NCBI GenBank assembly: GCA_041665785.1
Contig: JBAYIE010000014.1
Span: 1-64,000, forward strand
DNA: 64,000 bases
Source of the DNA: JBAYIE01 sp041665785
Lineage (GTDB): Bacteria; Bacteroidota; Bacteroidia; UKL13-3
Direction of reading: 5' to 3'
Position numbers and translations under genes: made by a program. The notes beneath the pieces were generated by a model, which saw only the letters and a program-made list of their open reading frames with translations, searched no databases and was not told the origin of the DNA. Positions 62,190 to 64,000 of this stretch are shown here, one piece after another; positions within the stretch are counted from its first letter, which is position 1; every line of letters starts with the position of its first letter.

Positions 62190-63385
62190 AAAAAGTTTCC
62201 ATTATAGGTGGAGGACCGGCAGCTTTGATGTTGGCTATATCCCTCGACGAAACCTTATTCGATATTACAATTTATGAAAAGGGAATGGCGCCCGCCCGTA
62301 AATTTTTAGTTGCCGGTGATGGTGGATTCAACCTTACCCATGCCGAAGATCCGGAATTGCTTTTGTCGCGTTATATCCCTAAAGGTTTTTTGGATCAGTG
62401 TATTCGTGATTTTAACAACAGAGATTTACAGATGTGGTTAAAAACTATCGGTATTGAAACCTTTGTTGGTTCAAGCAATCGGGTGTTTCCGTTAAAGCAA
62501 ATCAAACCCATTGATGTATTAAATGCCCTTTTAAACCGCATAAAAGAAAAGGGTATAAGCATAAAAACCAAACATACATGGAAGGGTTGGAATGAGCAAA
62601 ACGAATTGATTTTTGAAGTAGATGAAAAGCAAATGGACATTACTTCTGATTATACCGTTTTTGCATTGGGCGGTGCAAGCTGGAGTGTTACAGGAAGCGA
62701 CGGAAAATGGATAAACCGGTTTCAGGAAAAGGGAATTGAAATTGTTCCCTTCGAAGCATCAAACTGTGCTGTTCAAATAGACTGGGATCGTGATTTTATT
62801 TCCCAGGCTCAGGGTCAGGCTCTCAAAAACATTTCGATCACATGTGGCGACTTGTTCAGAATGGGAGAAGTAGTACTAACTCGATTTGGAATGGAAGGTG
62901 GCGCTATTTATGCCATGAGTCACGCAATCAGGATGCAGCTGAGATCCGGAAAAGCAGCGCTCATTCAATTAGATCTGAAACCAACGCTGACTTATGAAGT
63001 CATTCATGAGAAGTTTGCAAACATGGGCAATCATTCCATCACCACAGTTTTAGAGCAACAATTAAAATTAAATAAATTGCAGGTTGCGTTGCTAAAAACT
63101 ATATTATCGAAACAGGAGTTCTTGGACATAGAAACGCTGGCAAAACGCATCAAGCAATTACCAATCTCAATCCAGAGTTTAGGCTCAATCGACGATAGTA
63201 TTTCAACAGTTGGTGGAATTGCACTACATGAAGTAAATGCACATTTCGGGTTGAAAAAACTCCCAAACCATTTCGCTATCGGTGAAATGCTGGATTGGGA
63301 CGCGCCAACCGGTGGTTATTTGTTGCAGGCTGCATTCAGTATGGGTAAGTTTGTTGCAGAGCATTTAAATTACTTGCACAAATAA
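62186..63385 (+). CDS. FAD-dependent oxidoreductase (BaiN/HI0933-like, TIGR03862 type)
   Basis: 399 residues. Rossmann FAD motif VSIIGGGPAALMLAISLDE, EKGMAPARKFLVAGDGGFNLTH (family signature), a second dinucleotide-type YTVFALGGASW, VLTRFGMEGGAIYAMSH and, near the C-terminus, VGGIALHEVNAHFGLKKLPNHFAIGEMLDWDAPTGGYLLQAAFSMG. Function unproven for this subgroup; the BaiN name comes from a bile acid enzyme. Coupled to the SET gene by a 4-base overlap. Confidence 0.9.
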   Translation: MKKVSIIGGGPAALMLAISLDETLFDITIYEKGMAPARKFLVAGDGGFNLTHAEDPELLLSRYIPKGFLDQCIRDFNNRDLQMWLKTIGIETFVGSSNRVFPLKQIKPIDVLNALLNRIKEKGISIKTKHTWKGWNEQNELIFEVDEKQMDITSDYTVFALGGASWSVTGSDGKWINRFQEKGIEIVPFEASNCAVQIDWDRDFISQAQGQALKNISITCGDLFRMGEVVLTRFGMEGGAIYAMSHAIRMQLRSGKAALIQLDLKPTLTYEVIHEKFANMGNHSITTVLEQQLKLNKLQVALLKTILSKQEFLDIETLAKRIKQLPISIQSLGSIDDSISTVGGIALHEVNAHFGLKKLPNHFAIGEMLDWDAPTGGYLLQAAFSMGKFVAEHLNYLHK

Positions 63386-63401
63386 TAGATTCGTATTCAA
63401 T

Positions 63402-63869
63402 ATGGAAGTTTGGATCAGGCCCTACGATAAAAGCTATAAAGAAGGTTGTATGACTGCTTTTAGAAGCAATGTACCCGATTATTTTGTACCCGGAGAAGTG
63501 ATGGAATTTGAAAATTTTCTGGATAAAATCTCAAAGCAGATCATACCGCTGCAAACCTATTATTATGTCGTTGGTATGGATGACCGGGTTATTGGTTGCG
63601 GTGGATTTGGTGACAAGGAAGATACGGGTACCATTACATTGGCATGGGGACTAATTCATCACGATTTTCACAAAAAGGGGTTAGGGGAGAAACTATTGGA
63701 GTATCGTATTCATCAGATTCGGCAAATTTATCCGGCTATTCCCGTATTTCTGGATACAACCCAATTTACCTATACCTTTTTTGAAAAGTACAGATTCAGT
63801 GTTGTAAAAATTACTCCTGATTATTATGCAGGAGGAATGCATCGGTACGATATGGTTTTGAAACCTTAA
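63402..63869 (+). CDS. GNAT acetyltransferase
   Basis: 155 residues. Single GNAT domain: VWIRPYDKSYKEGCMTAFRSNVP, YYYVVGMDDRVIGCGGFGDKEDTGTITLAWGLIHHDFHKKGLGEKLLEYRI (Q/R-x-x-G-x-G/A variant KKGLGEKL), and VFLDTTQFTYTFFEKYRFSVVK. Substrate unknown. 16 bases after the flavoprotein gene, probably the same operon. The remaining 131 bases to the window end hold nothing recognisable. Confidence 0.87.
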   Translation: MEVWIRPYDKSYKEGCMTAFRSNVPDYFVPGEVMEFENFLDKISKQIIPLQTYYYVVGMDDRVIGCGGFGDKEDTGTITLAWGLIHHDFHKKGLGEKLLEYRIHQIRQIYPAIPVFLDTTQFTYTFFEKYRFSVVKITPDYYAGGMHRYDMVLKP

Positions 63870-64000
63870 TACAGATCAGAAGTGGTTAACCTCCGTAGAC
63901 CTCAGTAATATGTTGCTTGTTAACTGGTCATTTTTTGATGACAATCAAAATTCTGATCCGTTAATCCTCTAGCATTGTATTAACAATTTCCATTAACCGG

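Overview
The window comes from a member of the phylum Bacteroidota with moderate GC content; I cannot place it lower than that. The evidence is in the gene content: gliding/type IX secretion genes gldD and gldE in the order mutY-ssb-gldE-gldD, two proteins with type IX secretion sorting domains (one type B, one type A), a Bacteroidota-style LptD, several outer-membrane barrels, DUF4159 and DUF4382 proteins, and a 29-residue COX24/mS38-like ribosomal protein beside the RNase G gene. Purine-rich ribosome-binding sites are scarce, and many promoters carry the Bacteroidota -7 element TAnnTTTG. No rRNA, CRISPR array, prophage or insertion sequence was seen.

Layout. 1-700: a tRNA-Met, a broken tRNA-like copy cut by the window edge, and a duplicated 84-bp terminator/hairpin unit. 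0.7-9 kb: bifunctional trehalose synthesis enzyme facing a GH15 glycosidase, a GH25 lysozyme, then a thioesterase/trans-sulfuration/homoserine dehydrogenase operon preceded by a leader that can fold into a three-way junction. 9-20.5 kb: a large T9SS surface protein, gyrB, comB/BamE-like/gcvT, lptD divergent from an amidase, folA and a DUF4159 protein. 20.5-22 kb: a HigBA toxin-antitoxin pair sitting inside an array of about 86-bp repeats. 22-33 kb: envelope proteins (TonB-receptor-like barrel, M1 peptidase joined to an outer-membrane barrel, BamA/TamA-like lipoprotein) with trhO, a DinB-like protein and a SpoU methyltransferase. 33-40.6 kb: TPR, zinc-ribbon and Nif3 operon, a tiny plug-like protein, ilvE, a possible DNA polymerase III psi-like protein with rdgB, wecA and pdxH. 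40.6-47 kb: gldD-gldE-ssb-mutY divergent from HU-TPR-COX24-rng. 47-64 kb: accessory genes: OmpA lipoprotein, thioredoxin remnant, ferritin, pirin, VOC protein, GNATs, an ArsR/AHSA1/DoxX cluster with three DUF1801 paralogues, a c-type cytochrome lipoprotein, and a SET-domain gene coupled to a BaiN-like flavoprotein.

How the genes fit together. Much of the window serves envelope biogenesis and secretion (lptD, BamE-like, BamA-like, amidase, wecA, gld genes). The core genes are tightly packed with 4-bp overlaps and divergent starts that touch or overlap. The most notable points are the structured leader at 9003-9075, the peptidase-barrel fusion, the repeat-embedded HigBA cassette, the ilvE/psi-like pair whose start codons overlap on opposite strands, the operator repeats before arsR, and the SET/flavoprotein pair.
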